Counted from the first letter of the stretch, positions 1 through 5,749 are shown. The stretch is DNA of 5,749 nt from Bacteroidaceae bacterium (GCA_900769765.1 CAAGHW010000059.1:1-5749); one strand, 5' to 3'. Numbers and translations: made by a program. Notes: generated by a model not told the origin, from the sequence alone.

Positions 1-21
1 AGACGTGTGCTCTTCCGATCT
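1..21 (+). other. Illumina adapter remnant (not genomic)
   Basis: The first 21 bases match the 3' end of the Illumina TruSeq read-2 / index adapter, ending in the characteristic GCTCTTCCGATCT. The helicase reading frame is open through these bases only by chance, so the residues they encode (RTCALPI-like) should not be counted as protein. The last adapter base, T at 21, could also be a genomic T because codon 21-23 (TTA, Leu) would suit the helicase. This marks the true contig edge at about base 22. Confidence 0.95.
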
Positions 22-851
22 TAAACGGTATAGCCGATTTTGTTGATATACGCGTGCAGGAGGGTAATTCTAATGACGGGCTTGTTGATTTTCTTTCAGA
101 GGTGTCGCTCATGTCCGACCTCGATTCGGACAACGAAGATAATCCCGACCGCATTACGTTGATGACAATACACTCGGCAAAGGGCTTGGAGTTTCCAACG
201 GTGTTTATCGTAGGCCTGGAAGAGGAGTTGTTTCCTAATCAGTGTGCGCAGAGCTCATTGCGCGAGATGGAAGAGGAACGCCGTCTGTTCTATGTTGCCA
301 TAACACGTGCAAAAGACCATTGCGTGCTATCCTTTGCAAAGAGCCGTTACCGTTACGGACAGTTCGGGTTCTGCGAACCGAGTCGTTTCATCAAGGAGAT
401 AAATCCGCGTTATATTGCCATGCAGGGTGGAGTGCAGGCACAACGACCTCAACAACAGCAAAGCGGCTCGTTCCGTCAGGGAGGAATGTTCGGCCGTACA
501 AATACAGGTTATTCGCAACGCTCATCGTCGTTCGCAACGGAACAGCGGTATGCTCAACCTGCTCCACGCGTTGAGGAGACACCTGCAAAACGTGTTATTT
601 CGGCTTCTTCTTTTACCGAGAAACCTGCCAACTTGCGACGCATGAGCGATGTGCAACGCGATTTCTATGCCCCCAAGAGCAATCATGCCGCGTTGAGCGT
701 GGGAATGATTGTACAGCACGACCGTTTCGGTGTCGGCGAGGTACAGGCTACCGAGGGCGTCGGCGAGAATGCCAAGGCAACAATACGTTTCCAGAATGCC
801 GGAGTAAAGACTTTATTGCTTAAATTTGCTAAATTAAAAACCATAGGATAA
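22..851 (+). CDS. UvrD/PcrA-type ATP-dependent DNA helicase, C-terminal part (5' partial)
   Basis: This is the C-terminal third or so of a superfamily 1A 3'-5' DNA helicase that unwinds DNA in repair and in clearing stalled replication or transcription complexes. The frame is open from the contig edge, starting at NGIADFVDIRVQEG, so the GTG at 54 is an internal valine and not a start. Helicase motif V is at about 159-236 (MTIHSAKGLEFPTVFIVGLE, then EEELFP). Motif VI is at about 279-317 (RRLFYVAITRAKD, with the arginine that contacts ATP). A Q/S/G-rich, probably disordered linker follows at about 420-690 (PQQQQSGSF). The protein ends in a compact domain at about 699-848 (VGMIVQHDRFGVGEV ... 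KTLLLKFAKLKTIG), typical of the PcrA tail that in other bacteria binds RNA polymerase. The Walker A and motifs Ia-IV lie off the window. The stop TAA at 849-851 overlaps the nspC start. PcrA and UvrD cannot be told apart from this part; the tail favours PcrA. Confidence 0.93.
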
Positions 852-2020
852 TGGATAAGGATATGATAAAAAAAGTTCCGTCGCCATGTTATGTGATGGA
901 AGAGACACTTTTGCGAAAGAATCTTGAGCTTATCAGCGGCGTGGCACGCGAAGCAGGTGTGGAGATAATCCTCGCCTTCAAGGCTTTTGCCTTGTGGAAG
1001 AGTTTTCCTATCTTCCGCGAATATATCAAGTCAGTTACGGCGAGTTCCATCCACGAGGCGCGTCTTGCCTTTGAGGAGTTCGGTAGCCGTGCGCATGCCT
1101 TCTCTCCTGCATACACCGATGAGGAGTTCGGCGAGATGATGCGTTGCTGCAGTCACATATCGTTCAACTCGCTTACTCAGTATGAGCGTTTCTATGAGCG
1201 TACATTGTCGGCAGGGCACGAAATTTCGTGCGGAATACGTATCAATCCCGAATATTCCGAGATTGAGACCGAACTTTACAATCCTTGCGCTCCCGGTAGC
1301 CGTTTTGGTGTTACTGCCGACCTTTTGCCCGAAACATTGCCTGCCGGTATAGAGGGCTTCCATTGTCATTGCCATTGCGAGTCTAGTTCATACGCGCTTG
1401 AAAATACTCTTGTGCATATAGAAGAAAAGTTCGGGAAGTGGCTCCCCAAAATAAAATGGCTCAACCTTGGCGGTGGTCACCTCATGACCCGTGCCGATTA
1501 TGACGTAAATCATCTTATAGCCCTGCTTAAAGGTCTGCGCAGCCGTTATCCCAACCTTGAGATAATCCTTGAACCTGGTTCGGCCTTTGCATGGCGCACA
1601 GGCTCGCTTGTGTCCGAGGTCGTCGATATTGTCGAGAGCCGTGGAATACGTACTGCCATACTCAACGTGAGCTTTACTTGCCACATGCCCGACTGTCTTG
1701 AGATGCCTTATCAGCCTACTGTTGTCGGTGCCGAGACTCTCGACCCCGATGCAGTAAAAGGTGCTCCATTCAGCGAGAATATTTACCGTCTTGGCGGAAA
1801 CAGTTGCTTGAGCGGTGACTATATGGGTAGCTGGAAATTCAAAGACCCTTTGAAAATAGGTGATAAGATTGTTTTCGAGGATATGATACACTATACAACC
1901 GTAAAGACAAATATGTTCAACGGTATATCGCATCCGAGCATTGCTCTGTTGCATGTCGATGGCGAGCTTGAGGTTTATAAGAGATATAAATATGAAGATT
2001 ATAGAGACCGAATGTGTTAA
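851..2020 (+). CDS. nspC: Carboxynorspermidine/carboxyspermidine decarboxylase
   Basis: A cytoplasmic PLP-dependent decarboxylase of the alanine-racemase-fold (type III) group. It removes CO2 from carboxyspermidine or carboxynorspermidine, the last step of the aspartate-semialdehyde route to spermidine used by many Bacteroidota in place of S-adenosylmethionine decarboxylase. The 389 residues are close to the usual size and appear full length. Visible features are SPCYVMEE at the N-terminus; the PLP lysine K44 in ILAFKAFALW; H171 in the FHCHCHCES segment; the phosphate-binding glycine loop NLGGGH (205-210); EPGSAFAW (E241 onwards); FTCHMPDC (C277); and the second-subunit active-site motif NSCLSGD (C319, D323). 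The TAATG overlap with the helicase stop supports the ATG at 851 over the in-frame ATG at 863 and suggests translational coupling. The partner dehydrogenase gene is not in the window. The substrate, nor- or homologous spermidine, cannot be read from sequence; spermidine is the likelier product in this phylum. A repeat array starts at the base after the stop codon. Confidence 0.93.
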   Translation: MDKDMIKKVPSPCYVMEETLLRKNLELISGVAREAGVEIILAFKAFALWKSFPIFREYIKSVTASSIHEARLAFEEFGSRAHAFSPAYTDEEFGEMMRCCSHISFNSLTQYERFYERTLSAGHEISCGIRINPEYSEIETELYNPCAPGSRFGVTADLLPETLPAGIEGFHCHCHCESSSYALENTLVHIEEKFGKWLPKIKWLNLGGGHLMTRADYDVNHLIALLKGLRSRYPNLEIILEPGSAFAWRTGSLVSEVVDIVESRGIRTAILNVSFTCHMPDCLEMPYQPTVVGAETLDPDAVKGAPFSENIYRLGGNSCLSGDYMGSWKFKDPLKIGDKIVFEDMIHYTTVKTNMFNGISHPSIALLHVDGELEVYKRYKYEDYRDRMC

Positions 2021-2059
2021 AATTTACCAAAAGGCGAATTGCTGCGTTATGCTCGTTGC

Positions 2060-2086
2060 GTAAATCCTCATTTACCTTTAGTAAAT
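2060..2086. repeat. Alternating inverted hexamers able to form two mutually exclusive hairpins
   Basis: In the centre of the first repeat unit three hexamers alternate: GTAAAT at 2060-2065, ATTTAC at 2070-2075 and GTAAAT at 2081-2086. The middle one can pair with either neighbour, giving a 6-bp stem with a 4-nt loop (CCTC) or a 6-bp stem with a 5-nt loop (CTTTA), but not both. The same arrangement recurs in the third unit at 2297-2302, 2307-2312 and 2318-2322, with the last arm one base shorter. Stems this short and A+T-rich are weak by themselves. Confidence 0.7.
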
Positions 2087-2172
2087 TGCGGTTTCCTGCA
2101 ACTTCGCAAGCCTTGCACTTCATCCTTTTGGATAAATTTCAGTTCTGTCAGGCGAATTGCTGCGTTACGCTT

Positions 2173-2221
2173 GTTTTTGATGTGAGTCATTTAGGCTAAC
2201 TAAACTCCCCGCATCAAAAAC
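2173..2221. repeat. 10-bp perfect inverted repeat in centre of the second unit
   Basis: GTTTTTGATG at 2173-2182 is the exact reverse complement of CATCAAAAAC at 2212-2221. The 29-nt interval between them forms the loop. The stem can extend outward imperfectly, GCTTG on the left against CGCAAGC on the right with a small bulge. It holds the same place in unit 2 that GTTGC (2055-2059) and GCAAC (2098-2102) hold in unit 1, so the loop-closing stem is kept while its sequence differs. Confidence 0.75.
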
Positions 2222-2341
2222 TTCGCAAGCCTTGCACTTCATCCTTTTGGATAAATTTCAGTTCTGTCAGGCGAATTGCTGCGTTATGCTCGTTGCGTAA
2301 ATCCTCATTTACCTTTAGTAAACAGTTTTTTAATATAATAA

Positions 2342-3556
2342 ATGAAAAACATTCAGGATATAGCTATTGCGGAATACGATTATCCGTTGCCCGATGAAAG
2401 GATTGCAAAATATCCGTTGGCGCAACGCGATACATCGAAACTGCTCATATACAATAAAGGTTCCATAAGCGAAAATGTGTTTTCCGCTTTGCCTTCATAC
2501 ATTCCCGCTGATGCCTTGATGGTGTTCAACAACACAAAGGTCATCCAGGCACGTATGCGCTTCCGCAAGGAGACCGGCGCACAGATTGAGGTGTTCTGTC
2601 TTGAGCCAGAAACACCAAACGATTATCTGCTTATATTCCAGCAGACAAGCGAGTGCGTGTGGCGTTGTCTTGTGGGTAACTCCAACCGTTGGAAAAGCGG
2701 CGTTCTGTCGCAGACAATAAATGTTGCAGGAAAGGATGTAACCCTGTCGGTGGAGCGCATTGGTGGTGCGGCATCGGTAAACAAGGTACGTTTCTTCTGG
2801 GACGGTGGTGTCACATTTGCAGAACTGCTTGATCCCGCAGGCGAGTTGCCTCCCCCGCCATATCTCAACCGTAAGACCGAAGAGAGCGACAAGAGTACAT
2901 ACCAGACTGTATATTCCAAGATTAAAGGTTCTGTTGCAGCGCCTACTGCCGGTCTGCATTTCACCCCTGAGGTCCTTGATGCACTGTCGGCGAATGGTGT
3001 GATGCGCGAAGAGGTGACTCTGCACGTCGGTGCAGGTACTTTCAAGCCTGTGAAGAGCGAACTTATTGCCGACCACGAGATGCACGAGGAGTATATCGAG
3101 GTGCGTAAGGAACTGCTTGAAAAAATTATCGCATCACAAGGCCGTGTGGTTGCTGTGGGTACGACATCGGTACGCACGCTCGAGAGTCTTTATTTCCTTG
3201 GCGAACTTGTGGCAGAGAATCCCGATGTCGATATGGATAGTCTGCATGTAGGGCAGTGGACTCCTTATAACAGGGAGCATGCGTTGTCGGCTGTCGAAGC
3301 GTTGCAGGCTCTTGTCAATTGGCTCGGACGCAACGGGCTTGACAGGCTGCATTCGCATACACAGATAATGATTGCTCCGGGATATGAATACCGCATAGTA
3401 AGGGCTATTGTAACCAATTTCCATCAGCCGAAGAGTACATTGCTGTTGCTTGTGTCGGCGTTCCTTAAAGGCGATTGGCGTAAGATTTATGATTATGCCT
3501 TGTCGCACGACTTCCGTTTCTTGAGCTACGGCGACAGCTCGTTGCTTATACCATAA
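2342..3556 (+). CDS. queA: S-adenosylmethionine:tRNA ribosyltransferase-isomerase (QueA family, long form)
   Basis: QueA transfers and isomerises the ribosyl group of S-adenosylmethionine onto 7-aminomethyl-7-deazaguanine at the wobble position of GUN tRNAs, giving epoxyqueuosine. It is cytoplasmic. Family signatures run the full length: YDYPLPDERIAKYPLAQRD near the N-terminus, MVFNNTKVIQARM, LPPPPYLNR, YQTVYS, AAPTAGLHF (P201-F207), VTLHVGAGTFKPV, DHEMHEEY, AVGTTSVRTLES (G273 onwards), VTNFHQPKSTLLLLVSAF and RFLSYGDSSLLI at the C-terminus. At 404 residues it exceeds the 356 of E. coli QueA; most of the excess is an insertion of about 40 residues between TTSVRTLES and HTQIMIAPG (roughly residues 290-335, including HVGQWTPY and a predicted helix SAVEALQALVNWL). 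The catalytic motifs look intact. It could be a second QueA-like paralogue and not the housekeeping copy, so the exact role is less sure than the family. No Shine-Dalgarno is visible; the A+T-rich leader is usual for Bacteroidota. The LRR gene follows after 11 nt. Confidence 0.9.
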   Translation: MKNIQDIAIAEYDYPLPDERIAKYPLAQRDTSKLLIYNKGSISENVFSALPSYIPADALMVFNNTKVIQARMRFRKETGAQIEVFCLEPETPNDYLLIFQQTSECVWRCLVGNSNRWKSGVLSQTINVAGKDVTLSVERIGGAASVNKVRFFWDGGVTFAELLDPAGELPPPPYLNRKTEESDKSTYQTVYSKIKGSVAAPTAGLHFTPEVLDALSANGVMREEVTLHVGAGTFKPVKSELIADHEMHEEYIEVRKELLEKIIASQGRVVAVGTTSVRTLESLYFLGELVAENPDVDMDSLHVGQWTPYNREHALSAVEALQALVNWLGRNGLDRLHSHTQIMIAPGYEYRIVRAIVTNFHQPKSTLLLLVSAFLKGDWRKIYDYALSHDFRFLSYGDSSLLIP

Positions 3557-3567
3557 AACAAAACACC

Positions 3568-4602
3568 ATGATAGCAAATATAGATAAACTTACATATCTG
3601 CTCGATGACGGCAAAAAATGCGCTACGGTAACAAAATCGCTTGTTCCTTATAGTGGCGATATCCTCATTCCCGATACTGTGGAACATAACGGAACTGTGT
3701 ATGCTGTTACCGATATTCTTGATGAGGCTTTTGCCGAGTGCGTGATGTTGCGCTCGGTAGTGTTCGGCGAGAACGTGGAAAGCATAGGTATAAGTGCTTT
3801 TGAGGGGTGTACTATGCTCTCGCAGATAAAATTTGCCCTTGCGATGCATGTTATAGGTATGTCGGCATTCAAGGGATGTACGGCACTCGAGGAACTTGTT
3901 CTGCCTGCAAATGTGATTGTTATAGGCAAGAATGCCTTTGCAGGGTGTACAGGCCTGAAACGTGCGTTCCTCTCCGATAATCTCATTAACGTAGAACCGT
4001 CGCTTTTTGATGGTTGTAAGGCTCTCGAAAAGGTGTCGATGGGTAATATGGTGGAGAGTATCGGCGAATATGCCTTTTGTGGGTGTTCTGCACTTGCCGA
4101 AATCTCATTGCCCGAAGGTCTCCTCTCTGTTGAGGGCTGGGCTTTCCGTGATTGTTCTTCGCTGAAGGGTATTGCTTTGCCTGCATCGGTGGCTTCTGTG
4201 AAGAAAGGTGCTTTTTGGGGCTGTTCCTCGCTTGTGGAATTTGAACTGCCAAAGGCTGTGAATATGCTCGACCAGGGTGTGCTTGCCAACTGTGAGTCGT
4301 TGCAGAATGTAAAACTGCACGATGGCGTGTTGAGCATCGGATATGGTGCATTCTACAATTGCGTGTCGTTGGAACAGATTGTGGTGCCGTCTGCAGTGGT
4401 GAGTGTCGGCGACCAGGCTTTCCGCGGTTGCAACGCCTTGAAGGAACTGCGTGTGCTTTGTGAGGCTGCTCCTATGTGTTCGGGCGAGATTGCCGATGCC
4501 TATGTCTATTCAAAGGCTGTGCTTCGTGTACCAACCGGGCTTGTCGGAGAGTATGGTTTTGCACGTGTGTGGGAGCATTTCGACAATGTAGAGGAGTATT
4601 AA
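3568..4602 (+). CDS. BspA-type leucine-rich repeat protein (LRR_5 family), no signal peptide
   Basis: A 344-residue solenoid protein. After an N-terminal cap with the typical BspA start (KLTYLLDDGKKCATVT ... GDILIPDTVEHNGTVYAVTDI, residues 7-51) come 11 consecutive 23-residue repeats, residues 47-299, with no insertions or deletions. The consensus is IGxxAFxGCxxLxxxxLP. Cys sits at repeat position 12 in all eleven (C58, then every 23 residues to C288). A C-terminal cap of about 45 residues (VLRVPTGLVGEYGFARVWEHF) is the usual end of this family, so the protein looks complete. BspA-like proteins are generally surface-exposed or secreted and bind host or bacterial ligands, but this one begins MIANIDKLTYLL with no hydrophobic leader, no lipobox and no C-terminal sorting domain, so a cytoplasmic location is inferred. 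Only 11 nt separate it from the queA stop, leaving no room for a missed leader in frame and suggesting co-transcription. Its binding partner is unknown. Confidence 0.92.
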   Translation: MIANIDKLTYLLDDGKKCATVTKSLVPYSGDILIPDTVEHNGTVYAVTDILDEAFAECVMLRSVVFGENVESIGISAFEGCTMLSQIKFALAMHVIGMSAFKGCTALEELVLPANVIVIGKNAFAGCTGLKRAFLSDNLINVEPSLFDGCKALEKVSMGNMVESIGEYAFCGCSALAEISLPEGLLSVEGWAFRDCSSLKGIALPASVASVKKGAFWGCSSLVEFELPKAVNMLDQGVLANCESLQNVKLHDGVLSIGYGAFYNCVSLEQIVVPSAVVSVGDQAFRGCNALKELRVLCEAAPMCSGEIADAYVYSKAVLRVPTGLVGEYGFARVWEHFDNVEEY

Positions 4603-4659
4603 AAACAGACAAAGATAAAACATTTATACTTAACGAGTTGTTCTTTGTAATATATACAG

Positions 4660-4926
4660 ATGATGACTCGTTTTTTTTATATATTGTTGTTGGTGCTTGG
4701 GATGTCGTGCAGCGGAAACAATCCTTTACTGTACAATCTGAAACCGGCCGGAAATAATTCATACAATTCTTTCAATATTGAATATGGAACAATGCCGCAC
4801 GATTCATTTCCGTTGCATTATCCTGTGGAAAAAGATGCGTCTGTCGATTCTAAAGAGTATTCATATTCTGTAATAAAGGATTATGGTGACACTCTTATCT
4901 GGGAAGAGGGGGTAATAAGGGAATAG
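4660..4926 (+). CDS. Small putative lipoprotein of unknown function
   Basis: An 88-residue protein I do not recognise. The start MMTRFFYILLLVLGMSCSGNN has one positive charge, a short hydrophobic stretch (residues 5-13) and a Cys at 17 after GMS, which fits a signal peptidase II site, though Gly at -3 is not the classic Leu. The mature part is polar and rich in Tyr, Ser, Asn and acidic residues (KEYSYSVIKDYGDTLIWEE), with no transmembrane segment and no second Cys. The residues after Cys17 (SGNN) are not acidic, so there is no clear surface-export signal; a periplasm-facing membrane lipoprotein is inferred. ATG at 4660 or 4663 could each serve as start. The gene lies 57 nt after the LRR stop, is more A+T-rich than its neighbours, and has a run of 8 T (4671-4678) in the leader. 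The clear leader supports a real gene; no function is proposed. Confidence 0.65.
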   Translation: MMTRFFYILLLVLGMSCSGNNPLLYNLKPAGNNSYNSFNIEYGTMPHDSFPLHYPVEKDASVDSKEYSYSVIKDYGDTLIWEEGVIRE

Positions 4927-4999
4927 TAAAACCTGTAAAGTTGCCTGTTTGCCTGAATAATCTCATATTGTTTTGCTTTAAACTGTCATGTGTTTTTAC

Positions 5000-5007
5000 T
5001 ATCTTTG
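5000..5007 (+). promoter_or_regulatory. Bacteroidota-type -7 promoter box (TATCTTTG)
   Basis: TATCTTTG fits the Bacteroidota housekeeping-sigma -7 consensus TAnnTTTG at every fixed position. It lies 21 nt upstream of the ATG at 5029, so transcription would start near 5013 with a leader of about 15 nt. A possible -33 element is TTTG at 4972-4975, but its 24-nt spacing is a few bases more than usual, so the -33 assignment is weak. The A+T-rich 4927-5028 gap holds no other recognisable site. Confidence 0.6.
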
Positions 5008-5028
5008 CCATAATAAGCAAGAAAGAGT

Positions 5029-5749
5029 ATGAAAGTAGGTGATAAAGTACGTTTTATATATGAGTGCGGTGGTGGTGTCGTAACAGGCTTCCGCGGAAAG
5101 GATATTGTTCTTGTTGAGGACAAGGACGGCTTTGAAATTCCTATGCAGGTGCGCGAATGTGTCGTTGTAGATACCAACGAATACAATTTCCAGAAGAAGA
5201 GTGCACCGCAAAAGGAAGAGCCTGTTGCCAAGAAACGCAGCATTCCCCAACCTGCAAAGAACGAGGAAGAGGAAGATTTCACTCCTGTGGTGACATACCG
5301 CCCGTCGGAACGCCCCGAGGGTGAGAAACTGAATGTGCTGTTGGCATATTTGCCTATGGACGAGAAGTCTTTGAACAATTCACGTTTTGAGGCTTATTTG
5401 ATAAATGACAGCAATTACAGCATCTATTTTACCTATCTGACTGCTTCGGGACGCAGCTGGACTGCACGTTGCAACGGGTTGCTCGAACCAAACTCAAAGA
5501 TGTTTCTGGAGGAGTTCGGCCGTGAGGAACTGAACGATATGGAGCGTGTGTGCGTGCAGCTGTTGCCTTTCAAGGAGAACAAGCCGTTTGCCCTGAAGCC
5601 TGCGATGACCGTTGAACGACGCATTGATACCGTGAAATTCTATAAGTTGCATCTCTTTGGCAAGAATCCTTTCTTTGACGAGGGAGCACTTATTTACGAT
5701 ATTGTCGTTGATGACAAGCCTACAAAAGAGGTCTTTGCGGATGCCGATG
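5029..5749 (+). CDS. DUF2027/Smr-type protein, N-terminal part (3' partial)
   Basis: An open frame of 240 codons that runs off the right edge without a stop. The protein starts MKVGDKVRFIYECGGGVV and continues TGFRGKDIVLVEDKDGFEIP (residues 19-38), then RECVVVD. This small beta-rich module (residues 1-48) resembles the N-terminus of the DUF2027 family of Bacteroidota, often annotated as MutS2/Smr-related because complete members end in a Smr domain. A charged, probably disordered linker follows at about 54-84 (KKSAPQKEEPVAKKRS, EEEED). A folded domain starts at about residue 86 (VVTYRP ... LNVLLAYLPMDEKSLNNSRF) and extends to the edge. The expected Smr domain, a nucleic-acid binding or nicking module, would lie beyond base 5749, so it is inferred and not seen. 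The ATG at 5029 is preceded by a purine-rich stretch (AGAAAGAG) and a good -7 box, which support this start and independent transcription. The biological role of the family is not established. Confidence 0.82.
   Translation, partial: MKVGDKVRFIYECGGGVVTGFRGKDIVLVEDKDGFEIPMQVRECVVVDTNEYNFQKKSAPQKEEPVAKKRSIPQPAKNEEEEDFTPVVTYRPSERPEGEKLNVLLAYLPMDEKSLNNSRFEAYLINDSNYSIYFTYLTASGRSWTARCNGLLEPNSKMFLEEFGREELNDMERVCVQLLPFKENKPFALKPAMTVERRIDTVKFYKLHLFGKNPFFDEGALIYDIVVDDKPTKEVFADAD

Larger units (their letters stand above)
2021..2322. repeat. Tandem array of ~118-bp imperfectly palindromic intergenic repeats (about 2.5 units)
   Basis: This gene-free stretch fills nearly the whole nspC-queA gap. A 54-bp segment (GGCGAATTGCTGCGTTATGC core) occurs identically at 2032-2085 and 2269-2322, and its first 18 bases recur at 2150-2167. 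A 68-bp segment (CTTCGCAAGCCTTGCACTTC core, ending in the first 18 bases of the other repeat) is identical at 2100-2167 and 2219-2286. The repeats therefore start at 2032, 2150 and 2269, a period of 118-119 bp. Each unit has a left arm, a variable centre of about 50 bases and a right arm that is a diverged inverse of the left. The outer arms AATTTACCAAAAGG (2021-2034) and CCTTTTGGATAAATT (2124-2138) are complementary except for one indel. Short open frames across it (such as 2014-2199) are made of repeat sequence and are not genes. It resembles a REP/BIME or MITE-like dispersed element; whether other copies exist in the genome cannot be seen here. Confidence 0.9.

Noticed and set aside
54..56. 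GTG as start codon of a 265-residue protein
   Set aside because: The frame is open upstream with helicase-like residues (NGIADFVDIR), and the protein lacks all N-terminal helicase motifs, so the gene is truncated by the contig edge.
1388..1954. 188-residue reverse-strand frame
   Set aside because: Lies wholly antisense to nspC, whose motifs are clear; the reverse product has no recognisable domain.
2014..2199. Small open frame between nspC and queA
   Set aside because: It overlaps the nspC end and consists of repeat sequence; no start context or protein-like features.
2021..2322. CRISPR array
   Set aside because: Only two to three long (54-68 bp) palindromic repeats with related centres, no uniform short repeats with unrelated spacers, and no cas genes nearby.
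2021..2341. PreQ1 riboswitch upstream of queA
   Set aside because: I find no convincing small H-type pseudoknot pattern, and the sequence is explained by the repeat units.
3648..4337. 229-residue reverse-strand frame
   Set aside because: Antisense to the LRR gene; its length and pseudo-repeats (HPQKA, HPLNA) mirror the 69-base period of the LRR repeats.
4603..4659. Terminator or promoter between the LRR and lipoprotein genes
   Set aside because: No stable hairpin with a T tract and no match to TAnnTTTG (the nearest, GTTCTTTG, lacks the TA).
4476..4757. 93-residue forward frame rich in Cys
   Set aside because: Begins inside the LRR gene in another frame and runs into the lipoprotein gene; no leader or domain, and both overlapped frames are better supported.
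4986..5378. 130-residue reverse-strand frame
   Set aside because: Antisense to the DUF2027-like gene, which has a promoter box, a good start and family-like sequence.

Overview
The window reads as a contig end from a member of the Bacteroidota, most likely order Bacteroidales. The reasons are the protein types (a PcrA/UvrD helicase with a Q-rich linker, carboxynorspermidine decarboxylase, a long QueA, a BspA-type leucine-rich repeat protein, and a DUF2027-like protein), a good match to the Bacteroidota -7 promoter box (TAnnTTTG) before the last gene, and the general lack of Shine-Dalgarno sites. Bases 1-21 are not genomic: they match the 3' end of the Illumina TruSeq read-2 adapter.

Layout, all genes on the + strand. 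22-851: C-terminal part of a UvrD/PcrA-type DNA helicase, cut off at the contig edge. 851-2020: nspC, whose start overlaps the helicase stop by one base (TAATG). 2021-2322: no gene; this stretch is almost wholly a tandem array of about 2.5 imperfectly palindromic units with a 118-119 bp period. 2342-3556: queA, a tRNA ribosyltransferase-isomerase carrying an internal insertion of about 40 residues. 3568-4602: an 11-repeat LRR protein with no signal peptide, 11 nt behind queA. 4660-4926: a small putative lipoprotein of unknown function. 4927-5028: intergenic, with a probable promoter. 5029-5749: N-terminal 240 residues of a DUF2027/Smr-type protein, running off the right edge.

How the genes relate. 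The helicase and nspC are probably one translationally coupled transcript joining DNA repair to polyamine synthesis, with no obvious functional link. queA (queuosine synthesis) and the LRR gene are probably co-transcribed, and the small lipoprotein may be on the same transcript. The last gene appears to have its own promoter. Nothing in the window is a complete defence, mobile or secondary-metabolite system. The most unusual items are the repeat array between nspC and queA and the leaderless LRR protein.
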